Shown here: one piece after another, positions 1 to 5,932 of the stretch
Layout of the letters: the number at the start of each line of letters is the position of its first letter
Numbering within the stretch: the first letter of the stretch is position 1
Source: SIG438 sp034117945
Lineage (GTDB): Bacteria; Bacillota; Clostridia; HGM11514
Length of the DNA: 7,653 bases
Assembly (NCBI GenBank): GCA_034117945.1
Contig: JAXEOR010000097.1
Coordinates: 1 to 7,653, forward strand
Direction: 5' to 3'
Translations under genes and position numbers: made by a program
Notes under the pieces: model-generated
The model's input: the letters and a program-made list of their open reading frames with translations, nothing else
Told to the model about the DNA's origin: nothing
Databases searched by the model: none

Positions 1-416
1 AGCTGCCGGCGGTACACCGCTCCGCTCTGCTGCGCCTCCAGCAAGGAAAAAAACAAGGTCTTAATGCGTTTTGCATTTCCGCCCTCCGGAGTGAGAACGC
101 AGCAGGAAAACAGGCCGTCTAACAAGGGATGCAAAACATCAGGCAAGGAATCCTCTGTAAAATACAGAGCAAAACGGCTGTGGGGCTCTGATGACAGAGA
201 GGTTGTTTTGTGCAGCACCTTTTTGGATAAAAGAACCACATCTCCCCTTTTTACAAGATACTGTCTGCTGTCAATAAAATAGGTTCGGTTGCCTTCCAGC
301 AAGTAATAAATTTCATAATGATCATGAAAATGAAGGGATTGCATGCTCCATGCAGTCCTTCTTTTTGCATATTCTATCACAATCTCATGCTGATCTAACA
401 TATTATCTGCTTTCAA
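1..416 (-). CDS. AraC-family transcriptional regulator, N-terminal sensor part (cut by window edge)
   Basis: The reverse strand stays open from a TTG at 416 to the window edge, giving 138 codons. The product matches the N-terminal cupin (AraC_binding) domain of AraC-type regulators. Residues about 27-50 contain SLHFHDHYEIYYLLEGNRTYF, the usual ligand-pocket signature with its His-Phe-His-Asp-His cluster, followed by an LVKRGDVVLL strand and a VLHKT segment. The C-terminal helix-turn-helix domain lies outside the window, so DNA binding cannot be confirmed here. TTG 416 is chosen because AGGTG lies 6 bases upstream and a strong promoter predicts a transcript start near 432. An in-frame ATG at 401 lacks a comparable ribosome site. 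The gene is divergent from the galacturonate genes, and control of them in response to a sugar acid is inferred from that position. The ligand is unknown. Confidence 0.88.
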   Translation of the reverse strand, partial: MKADNMLDQHEIVIEYAKRRTAWSMQSLHFHDHYEIYYLLEGNRTYFIDSRQYLVKRGDVVLLSKKVLHKTTSLSSEPHSRFALYFTEDSLPDVLHPLLDGLFSCCVLTPEGGNAKRIKTLFFSLLEAQQSGAVYRRQ

Positions 417-422
417 ATCAAT

Positions 423-427
423 CACCT
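423..427 (-). promoter_or_regulatory. Ribosome binding site that decides the TTG start of the AraC-family gene
   Basis: The reverse strand reads AGGTG followed by six bases and then TTG at 416. The in-frame GTG at 425 overlaps this site and would have AAGG only about 3 bases away, and the ATG at 401 has no purine-rich site at a usable distance. The short leader (about 16 bases from the predicted transcript start) fits this choice. Confidence 0.6.
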
Positions 428-438
428 GCCTTGTTTCT

Positions 439-467
439 ATTGTAACACAAATCCGCTGAAGGATCAA
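439..467 (-). promoter_or_regulatory. Sigma-A-type promoter of the AraC-family regulator
   Basis: On the reverse strand, TTGATC (462-467) and TACAAT (439-444) are separated by exactly 17 bases. TG one base upstream of the -10 gives an extended -10. The predicted transcript start is near 432, about 16 bases before the TTG start. The match is good enough for basal expression without an activator. Confidence 0.72.
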
Positions 468-475
468 TAATTTCT

Positions 476-492
476 TGTTTTTCTAAAAAACA
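476..492. repeat. A/T-rich palindrome between the divergent promoters, possible operator
   Basis: TGTTTTT and AAAAACA form a perfect 7-bp inverted repeat around CTA. It lies just upstream of the regulator's -35 element and is centred about 57 bases upstream of the predicted start of the galacturonate transcript, where an activator could serve either direction. AraC-family proteins more often bind direct repeats, and poly-T/poly-A arms arise easily by chance, so the regulatory role is only a suggestion. Confidence 0.3.
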
Positions 493-499
493 GGCAATA

Positions 500-521
500 T
501 TTTTAAGGAAATCTTTAAAAA
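500..521. repeat. Second A/T-rich inverted repeat overlapping the -35 zone of the galacturonate genes
   Basis: TTTTTAA (500-506) and TTAAAAA (515-521) are 7-bp inverted arms around an 8-base spacer. The right arm ends 7 bases before the -10 at 529, so the element occupies the place where a -35 hexamer would be. It could be an operator or simply curved A-tract DNA. Confidence 0.25.
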
Positions 522-528
522 AATGCGC

Positions 529-534
529 TATACT
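529..534 (+). promoter_or_regulatory. -10 element of the galacturonate gene cluster, with no recognisable -35
   Basis: TATACT is a 5-of-6 match to the -10 consensus, 54 bases before the ATG at 588. The sequence 16-18 bases upstream (around AGGAAA) does not resemble TTGACA, which suits a promoter that needs an activator. An AAGGG at 572-576 is the likely ribosome site of the first gene, with a rather long gap of 11 bases to the ATG. Confidence 0.45.
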
Positions 535-587
535 AGCCGTGAACAAAAAATTCTTTATGGAAAAACAAAAGAAGGGATATTTTTATT

Positions 588-1952
588 ATGGAACAGTCGC
601 ACCAAGTAAAAATCGCATATTTAGGCGGAGGCTCCCGAGGATGAGCCTGGAAGCTGATGAGCAATCTGGCGAGTGAGCCGGCCATTTCCGGAAGTGTGTT
701 TCTATATGATATTGATTACGAGGCGGCAAAGGCAAATGAAATTATCGGAAACCGTATTCCTCAGAACTGCCCGGGAGCCAATCCGATCCGTTACAAAGCG
801 GCAGAAACAATGGAGGAGGCTCTGACAAATGCCGATTTTGTGGTCATTTCCATTTTGCCGGGCACCTTTGATGAAATGGAGTCTGACGTGCATGAGCCGG
901 AGGAATACGGCATTTATCAGTCTGTAGGGGATTCCACCGGTCCCGGAGGAATCCTGCGGGCGCTGCGAACCCTCCCCATGATGGAGGAATTCGCTTTGAA
1001 TATCAAACAATACTGCCCCAATTCATGGGTCATAAATTATACCAATCCAATGAATCTGTGCGTGGGAATGCTGTATCAGACCTTCCCGGAAATCAAGGCC
1101 TTCGGATGCTGCCATGAAGTATTCGGCACCCAAAGCTTTTTGGCAAGAGTGGCAGAAGAGGAGCTGGGTCTTGGTAAAATCAAGCGGCAGGATATCGAGG
1201 TGAACGTGGTGGGCACCAATCATTTTACCTGACTGACCCAGGCACGGTATCGGCAAATCGATCTGTTCCCTGTATATGAGGCCTATTGCAGAAAGCACGC
1301 AGAAGAAGGGACAGAAGAATATCATCCTGAAAACCCCTTCACCTGCGGACAGCAGATAAAAATGGATCTCTTTTTGCGCTATGGCGCCATTGCCGCCGCA
1401 GGAGACAGGCATTTAGCGGAGTTTTGCCCCGGAGACTGGTATTTGAAGGATTCCGAAACCGTAAGTCAATGGAAATTCAGCTTAACCCCCGTTTCCTATC
1501 GAAAGGAAGATCTGAAAAAACGCCTGGAGGAAAGCCGCAGACTGTGTGCAGGAGAAAAGCCTTTTGTGTTGAAGCCTTCCGGAGAGGAAGGGGTTGCGCA
1601 AATCAAGGCGCTGATGGGACTGGGAGATTTGGTGACAAACGTCAATCTCCCCAACCGAGGGCAAATTCCCAATTTGCCAATGGGAGCCATAGTAAAAACC
1701 AACGCTGCCTTTGCATCATATTCTGTCCGTCCCTTGTTGGCAGGAAACATGCCTCAGGATCCCCTTGGACTGACCATGCCTATTGTTACCAACCAGGCGC
1801 TCATACTGGAGGCTGCCGCAACCCATCGTCCGGCTCCCGCCTTTTCCGCCTTTTGCAAGGATCCCTTGGTGCGGCTGTCCGTTCCTGAAGCAAAAAAACT
1901 ATTTGACCGTATGGTTTCTGACACCGGTCATTATTTAGGAGATTATCAATGA
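588..1952 (+). pseudogene. GH4 alpha-galacturonidase (LplD-like) with two in-frame TGA codons at conserved Trp positions
   Basis: Read through two TGA codons, this frame gives 454 residues, the usual length of family 4 glycosidases. These enzymes are NAD- and Mn-dependent and cleave by a redox mechanism. Visible features are the Rossmann loop YLGGGSRG (11-18), LYDIDYEAAKANE, INYTNPMN (149-156), GCCHEVFG (173-180; C175 is the likely metal ligand), GTNHFT (H212 the other ligand), AAAGDRHLAEF, EEGV, and NVNLPNRGQIPNLP. The GCCHEVFG and NHFTW motifs and the adjoining galacturonate genes favour alpha-galacturonidase over alpha-glucosidase. Codon 19 (642-644) and codon 215 (1230-1232) are TGA where relatives have Trp (GGGS-x-GWA and NHFTW). 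Four other Trp codons (21, 147, 284, 295) are TGG. There is no indel or other in-frame stop. The final TGA overlaps the ATG of uxaB. With standard termination the product would be 18 residues. Restart at ATG 657 would lose the dinucleotide-binding loop. Family assignment is firm; whether it is expressed full-length is unknown. Confidence 0.85.
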
Positions 1953-3238
1953 AACAAATACAGGAAGTATATACAAAAAAACAGCGGCCTGTCAAGGTGA
2001 TTCAGTTTGGAGAAGGCGTATTTTTGCGGGGCTTTTTTGACTGGATGCTGCAACAGTTAAACGATCAGGGGCTGTTTTGCGGCAGCGCTGTGGTAGTCAA
2101 GCCCACCTCCTCACAGGGCAGAATCAAGGAGTTTGAAGATCAGACCTATCTTTACACCAACCTGATTCGTGGCACAGCCGGAGAACAAAGGCAGGTTGTG
2201 GATGTGCTGGATCGAATTGTTCATCCCTATCGGGATTTTGACGCTTTTTTGGATCTGGCAAAGTTGCCTCAGGCTCGGTTGATTGTGTCAAATACCACCG
2301 AGGCGGGCATTGCCTTTTGCCCCTCCGATTCCTTTGGGGATACTCCCCCTTCCTCATTTCCCGCAAAGCTGACCCGGCTGCTGTATCAACGATATTTACT
2401 GGGGCTGGAGGGCTTTTGGATTTTGCCCTGTGAGCTGATCGAGAAAAATGGGGATAAGCTGCGGGAGCTGGTGCTGCAATATGCCGCCCTTTGGGGGCTG
2501 GAACAAGGGTTTGCCGACTGGGTTTTGCAGCATAACAAATTTTGCAACACACTGGTGGATCGCATTGTATCCGGCTTTCCAAAAGAGTCAACCCTCCCCT
2601 ATCTTGACAGCTTTTGCAACAGCGCAGAAGCCTTCCATTTTTGGGCGATTGAAGGCGGAAACGGTCTTTTTTCGGAGCTTCCTCTTGACCGGGGAGGACT
2701 GAATGTAATTCTAACAAAGGATTTGACCCCCTATCGGGAACGAAAGGTGCGGATCCTGAACGGAGCCCATACCGTCCTTGCCTGTCTGGGCTTGAACGAG
2801 GGGCTGAAAACAGTGAAGGATTGTATGAATCACCAAGTGATTTCCGACTTTGTGGCTCGCTACATCCAACAGGAGGCAATCCCAACCGTGCCGCTGCCTC
2901 GGCAGGAATGTGAAGCCTTCTGGACAGATGTGCAGCAGAGATTTCAAAATCCCTATCTGCACCATGCGCTGTCTGCCATCTCCTTAAACAGCGTGAGCAA
3001 ATTTCGGGTGCGGATTCTGCCTGTTATTTTGGATTTGGAACAGCATGGCAAAAAAGCTGAATTAGGATTCCAGGCCTGGGCGCAGCTAATCCGTTGGTAC
3101 AAAACAGGAGAGCCCCGGGATGAGGAGACGGTGATCCACCGGATCCGTCAGAGCAGCCTGGAGCAAATACTATCCGACGTCAGCCTTTGGGGCGGTAATT
3201 ACAGCAGATTTGCAAAGGATCTGCAAGCAAACTTATAA
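1949..3238 (+). CDS. uxaB: Tagaturonate reductase (altronate oxidoreductase)
   Basis: The enzyme reduces D-tagaturonate to D-altronate with NADH in cytoplasmic galacturonate breakdown. The 429-residue product belongs to the long-chain mannitol dehydrogenase family. Near the N-terminus, VIQFGEGVFLRGFFDWM (17-33) is the nucleotide-binding segment. SNTTEAGI (114-121), ILPCELIEKNGDKL and FCNTLVDRIV are typical of UxaB. ERKVRILNGAH supplies the family's Lys-Asn-His active-site set as K266, N271 and H274, and SLNSVSKFRVRILP follows later. The product is about 50 residues shorter than common UxaB proteins (around 480), mainly between FCNTLVDRIV and the active-site motif and at the C-terminus, but no motif is lost. 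The ATG overlaps the stop of the GH4 gene (ATGA). AGGAG at 1937-1941 with a 7-base gap lets it start translation independently of upstream readthrough. Confidence 0.92.
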   Translation: MKQIQEVYTKKQRPVKVIQFGEGVFLRGFFDWMLQQLNDQGLFCGSAVVVKPTSSQGRIKEFEDQTYLYTNLIRGTAGEQRQVVDVLDRIVHPYRDFDAFLDLAKLPQARLIVSNTTEAGIAFCPSDSFGDTPPSSFPAKLTRLLYQRYLLGLEGFWILPCELIEKNGDKLRELVLQYAALWGLEQGFADWVLQHNKFCNTLVDRIVSGFPKESTLPYLDSFCNSAEAFHFWAIEGGNGLFSELPLDRGGLNVILTKDLTPYRERKVRILNGAHTVLACLGLNEGLKTVKDCMNHQVISDFVARYIQQEAIPTVPLPRQECEAFWTDVQQRFQNPYLHHALSAISLNSVSKFRVRILPVILDLEQHGKKAELGFQAWAQLIRWYKTGEPRDEETVIHRIRQSSLEQILSDVSLWGGNYSRFAKDLQANL

Positions 3239-3257
3239 CAGGAAAGGAAGGGTAGCT

Positions 3258-4628
3258 GTGATTCAAATTCATCCGAGAGATACTGTGGAGGTTGATCCCT
3301 ATACCGGGCATAAATATGCCTTAAAGCCGATCTCCCCGGGAGAACCGGTTATCAAATACGGCTTTCCCATCGGGATTGCCACAGCCTCCATTGCCAAGAG
3401 GGAATGGGTGCATACCCACAATCTGAAAACAGCCTTGCAGGAGGGCGGTCAGTACCACTATCAACCCAGCCATCATCAGCTGCCCCCTGGGCGACCAAAA
3501 GATACCTTTCTGGGCTATCGTCGGGAGAACGGTGAGGTAGGCATTCGCAATGATATTTGGATTTTGCCCACTGTGGGGTGCGTGAACCAGCTTGCACTTG
3601 CTCTAGCAAGAGAAACAGGCGCTTTCGCCTTTCCTCACCCATACGGCTGCTCTCAATTGGGAGAGGATTTGGAAATGACCAAAACAATTCTGTGTGCCTT
3701 GGCCGGACATCCTAATGCGGGTGGAGTTTTGATTCTGGGCTTAGGCTGCGAAAACAACAGGATCCAAGAGCTAGGACTGACCCCCTCCCCTCGCCTGTCC
3801 TGTCTCAATGCACAGGACTGCCAGGATGAAATGGCTCAGGGGATTGCCACAATCCAAGGCCTCCAGCGCCATGCCGCCCGGGATCAAAGAAGGGCAATTC
3901 CGGTCAGCGAACTGAAAATCGGCCTCAAATGCGGCGGAAGCGACGGTCTGAGCGGCATCACAGCCAACCCTCTTGTAGGGCGGATATGTGATCAAATCGT
4001 GGAACAGGGGGGCGGATGCATTCTGACCGAGGTGCCGGAAATGTTCGGAGCAGAAACCATTCTGATGAATCGCTGCGAAACAGAGGAGCTGTTTTTCAAA
4101 ACAGTGGATATGATTCAGCGGTTTCAGACCTATTTCATCCGTCACGGACAGCCCATCTGGGAAAATCCCTCACCCGGAAATAAGGAGGGAGGCATTACAA
4201 CCCTGGAGGAAAAATCTCTTGGATGTATCCAAAAAGGAGGGCAGGCGCCGGTAACGGATGTGCTCCGGCCTGGTCAGCAAGCCACAAAACGGGGATTATC
4301 CCTGCTGTATGGCCCGGGAAATGATCTGGTAAGCATGACTCTTCTGGCCGCGTCCGGCGCCCATATGATTTTGTTTACCACCGGCCGGGGAACTCCTGCG
4401 GGAAGCTGTGTTCCCACCTTGAAAATATCCACCAATTCTGCCTTGGCCGAACAAAAGCCGGGCTGGATTGACTTTAACGCAGGCGGCCTGATAGAGCAAA
4501 GCAGCTGGGAGGCAGAGGCAGGCCGTTTGTATCAGCTGATATTAAAAACCGCAAATGGTCAAGAAGCAAAGCACGAACAAAAGGGATATCGGGAAATTGC
4601 CATTTTTAAGGATGGGGTTACTCTATAA
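3258..4628 (+). CDS. uxaA: Altronate dehydratase
   Basis: The enzyme dehydrates D-altronate to 2-keto-3-deoxy-D-gluconate and needs a divalent metal. The start is GTG 3258, with GGAAGGG ending 5 bases upstream; an in-frame ATG at 3210 lies inside uxaB and has no such site. This gives 456 residues. Residues 1-60 form an N-terminal SAF-type part ending in EWVHTHN (49-55), whose histidines are probable metal ligands. The catalytic part runs from GYRRENGEVGIRN (86-98) through PTVGCVNQ, HPYGCSQLGED, LGLGCENN, GLKCGGSDGLSGITANPLVG, TEVPEMFGAE, NPSPGNKEGGITTLEEKSLGC (303-323) and TGRGTPAG (about 375-382) to the standard end EIAIFKDGVTL. The SAF part is about 25-30 residues shorter than in typical UxaA: DTVEV passes almost directly to TGHKYAL. 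It follows uxaB by 19 bases, so the two are probably cotranscribed. Confidence 0.93.
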   Translation: MIQIHPRDTVEVDPYTGHKYALKPISPGEPVIKYGFPIGIATASIAKREWVHTHNLKTALQEGGQYHYQPSHHQLPPGRPKDTFLGYRRENGEVGIRNDIWILPTVGCVNQLALALARETGAFAFPHPYGCSQLGEDLEMTKTILCALAGHPNAGGVLILGLGCENNRIQELGLTPSPRLSCLNAQDCQDEMAQGIATIQGLQRHAARDQRRAIPVSELKIGLKCGGSDGLSGITANPLVGRICDQIVEQGGGCILTEVPEMFGAETILMNRCETEELFFKTVDMIQRFQTYFIRHGQPIWENPSPGNKEGGITTLEEKSLGCIQKGGQAPVTDVLRPGQQATKRGLSLLYGPGNDLVSMTLLAASGAHMILFTTGRGTPAGSCVPTLKISTNSALAEQKPGWIDFNAGGLIEQSSWEAEAGRLYQLILKTANGQEAKHEQKGYREIAIFKDGVTL

Positions 4629-4653
4629 GCCCTGTCTGCGGCAACCAAAACAA

Positions 4654-4715
4654 AAACCTCCTGAAGAAACCCGGCGGCTCAGCCCATCGATTTCTTCAAG
4701 AGGTTTCATTTTTTT
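4654..4715. terminator. Bidirectional rho-independent terminator between uxaA and uppP
   Basis: Arms 4654-4669 (AAACCTCCTGAAGAAA) and 4691-4706 (TTTCTTCAAGAGGTTT) pair over 16 bp with one C-A mismatch, around a 21-base loop. Seven T follow at 4709-4715 on the plus strand. On the minus strand the hairpin is followed by TTTTTGTTTTGG. It can therefore end both converging transcripts, 25 bases after uxaA and just beyond the uppP stop. Confidence 0.88.
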
Positions 4716-4719
4716 AAGA

Positions 4720-5538
4720 TTAAATAACACACAATAGGATAACAATGATCCCAAGAACGATCCGATACCAGCCAAAAATTTTAAAGTCATGCTTTCTGAC
4801 ATAATTCATTAAAAAGCGTATAGACGCGAGAGAAACCGCAAAGGCAACCGCCATCCCGATCAACAGAGCCGCAATTTCCCCGCCCTGGAATGCAAAGCCG
4901 AATTTCAGCAGTTTTACCAGGCTGGCCCCCAGCATGGTCGGCACAGCCAAAAAGAAGGTAAATTCCGCAGCAGCAGGCCGGGACACTCCCAAAAGAAGAG
5001 CGCCGATAATGGTTGCTCCCGAACGGGAGGTGCCGGGAATCATGGATAAGGCTTGAAACAGGCCGATCAGAATTGCTGTTTTGTAGCTGATCCCGCCCAT
5101 ATCCGTCACCCGGGGAGAGCGCTTCTTGTTCCAATTTTCAATTAGAATGAACGCAATACCGTAAACAATCAGCATCAGGGCAATGGTAGGCGGATTTCCG
5201 AAATGCTCCTCTAAAAAATCATCAAACAAGACCCCCAGCACCGCCGCCGGAATACACGCCACTGCCACCTTTACCCACATCCAGAAAATATCCTTTTGAA
5301 ATACCGGGGTTTCCCGCAGCCGGAAGGGCCACATTTTATTCCAAAAAAGCACAACAACCGCCAGAATTGCCCCCAATTGAATGACCACAAAAAACATTTC
5401 CTTGAAGGCTTCGCTCATATGTAGTGTTAAAAATTCGTCCACCAAAAGCATATGTCCGGTGCTGCTGATGGGCAGCCATTCTGTAATTCCTTCCACAATT
5501 CCTAAAAAAACAATCTTCAAAAGCTCCACAATCGTCAT
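4720..5538 (-). CDS. uppP: Undecaprenyl-diphosphatase (BacA/UppP family)
   Basis: This integral membrane enzyme removes a phosphate from undecaprenyl diphosphate on the outer face of the membrane. It recycles the lipid carrier for peptidoglycan and other wall polymers, and extra copies raise bacitracin tolerance. The 272-residue length is normal. The first signature, IVEGITEWLPISSTGHM (14-30), carries E16, E20, S26 and H29. The second, PGTSRSGAT (168-176), carries R172. About seven to eight hydrophobic segments span the rest, including VVIQLGAILAVVVLFW, ALMLIVYGIAFILI and a C-terminal RIVLGIIVILLCVI. ATG 5538 is chosen because AGGAG lies 7 bases upstream (5546-5550); the longer reading from 5604 has no such site and adds residues absent from the family. 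No clear promoter is seen, so it may depend partly on readthrough from tRNA-Val. Confidence 0.95.
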   Translation of the reverse strand: MTIVELLKIVFLGIVEGITEWLPISSTGHMLLVDEFLTLHMSEAFKEMFFVVIQLGAILAVVVLFWNKMWPFRLRETPVFQKDIFWMWVKVAVACIPAAVLGVLFDDFLEEHFGNPPTIALMLIVYGIAFILIENWNKKRSPRVTDMGGISYKTAILIGLFQALSMIPGTSRSGATIIGALLLGVSRPAAAEFTFFLAVPTMLGASLVKLLKFGFAFQGGEIAALLIGMAVAFAVSLASIRFLMNYVRKHDFKIFGWYRIVLGIIVILLCVI

Positions 5539-5581
5539 ACTGCCACTCCTTTTTGCAACCAGCCAGTTACGTTTCATTGAT

Positions 5582-5638
5582 GAAAAACAGAAAAATCCGT
5601 ACAAACACTATTTTATCAAGCATTTATGCGGATTTTTC
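5582..5638 (-). terminator. Probable terminator of tRNA-Val, with a long loop
   Basis: On the minus strand GAAAAATCCG (5638 down to 5629) and CGGATTTTTC (5599 down to 5590) form a perfect 10-bp stem, followed by a T-rich tail (TGTTTTTC). The loop is 29 bases, unusually long. The stem begins 3 bases after the tRNA CCA end and stops about 50 bases before uppP, so it could be a leaky terminator or a processing site in a shared transcript. Confidence 0.6.
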
Positions 5639-5641
5639 ATT

Positions 5642-5718
5642 TGGTGGGGATAGCAGAGCTCGAATCTGCGACCTCTTGCATGTCAAGCAAGCACTCTAAC
5701 CAACTGAGCTATACCCCC
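5642..5718 (-). tRNA. tRNA-Val (anticodon GAC)
   Basis: A complete 77-base cloverleaf lies on the minus strand. The acceptor arm is GGGGGTA with TATCCCC, followed by A73 and an encoded CCA. The D stem is GCTC/GAGT, and the anticodon stem CTTGC/GCAAG encloses loop TTGACAT with anticodon GAC at 5682-5684. The T arm is GCAGA-TTCGAGC-TCTGC. It should read GUC and GUU codons. Position 3-70 is G-C, unlike the alanine tRNA next to it. Confidence 0.95.
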
Positions 5719-5729
5719 ATGTCTTTTTC

Positions 5730-5758
5730 ATTATAGCATAAAGGGTATAAAATGTCAA
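5730..5758 (-). promoter_or_regulatory. Full-consensus promoter of tRNA-Val
   Basis: On the minus strand TTGACA (5753-5758) and TATAAT (5730-5735) match both consensus hexamers perfectly with a 17-base spacer. TGC before the -10 makes it an extended -10 promoter. The predicted start is near 5723, leaving only about 5 bases of leader before the tRNA. Confidence 0.9.
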
Positions 5759-5805
5759 GCAATTTGCAAAAATTTCATATGATTTTGTTTCGGTCGGAAT
5801 TTTTG

Positions 5806-5835
5806 AAAAAAAAAGGAACAAGCATAACTTGTTCC
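5806..5835 (-). terminator. Rho-independent terminator of tRNA-Ala
   Basis: The minus strand shows GGAACAAG, loop TTATG, CTTGTTCC and then nine T. This perfect 8-bp hairpin begins 4 bases after the CCA end of tRNA-Ala. It separates that transcript from the next tRNA. Confidence 0.93.
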
Positions 5836-5839
5836 GACA

Positions 5840-5915
5840 TGGTGGAGATAAGCGGGATCGAACCGCTGGCCTCTTGAATGCCATTCAAGCGCTCTCCCAG
5901 CTGAGCTATACCCCC
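5840..5915 (-). tRNA. tRNA-Ala (anticodon GGC)
   Basis: A complete 76-base cloverleaf lies on the minus strand with acceptor GGGGGTA/TATCTCC, A73 and an encoded CCA. The anticodon stem CTTGA/TCAAG encloses loop ATGGCAT with anticodon GGC at 5880-5882. The T arm is AGCGG-TTCGATC-CCGCT. The acceptor carries the G3-U70 wobble pair, the classical alanine identity element. It should read GCC and GCU codons. Confidence 0.95.
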
Positions 5916-5932
5916 ACGCACCAACAACAAAT

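Noticed and set aside
64..282. Plus-strand reading frame at the left edge
   Set aside because: It is the antisense of the AraC-family sensor domain and has no ribosome site or motif.
642..1232. Selenocysteine insertion at the in-frame TGA codons
   Set aside because: Homologues have Trp, not Cys, at both sites, and no convincing downstream selenocysteine-type stem-loop was seen.
657..1232. Separate short gene starting at ATG 657, and another at ATG 1362
   Set aside because: Both are in the same frame as the GH4 gene and continue its family sequence. Neither has a ribosome site, and each would lack essential parts such as the dinucleotide loop or the metal ligands.
1424..1888. Overlapping plus-strand reading frame inside the GH4 gene
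   Set aside because: Composition is arginine- and serine-rich with no recognisable motif, and the GH4 frame explains the region.
588..2060. Genome-wide code in which UGA means Trp (as in Mycoplasma)
   Set aside because: If every TGA were Trp, the GH4 protein would run 36 residues into uxaB, through a further TGA, to TAA 2058-2060, well beyond family length. TGG is used for Trp in all genes here. Other visible stops are TAA, so the window alone cannot exclude partial or ambiguous decoding, but a full reassignment is poorly supported.
2124..2885. Long antisense reading frame opposite uxaB
   Set aside because: The translation is proline- and arginine-rich without family motifs, has no ribosome site, and mirrors the codon usage of uxaB.
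3210..3257. Upstream ATG start for uxaA
   Set aside because: It lies inside the end of uxaB without a ribosome site. GTG 3258 has a strong one and matches the usual IQIHP-like N-terminus.
5539..5604. Longer uppP starting at 5604
   Set aside because: The added 22 residues are absent from the family, and the strong AGGAG site lies just before ATG 5538.
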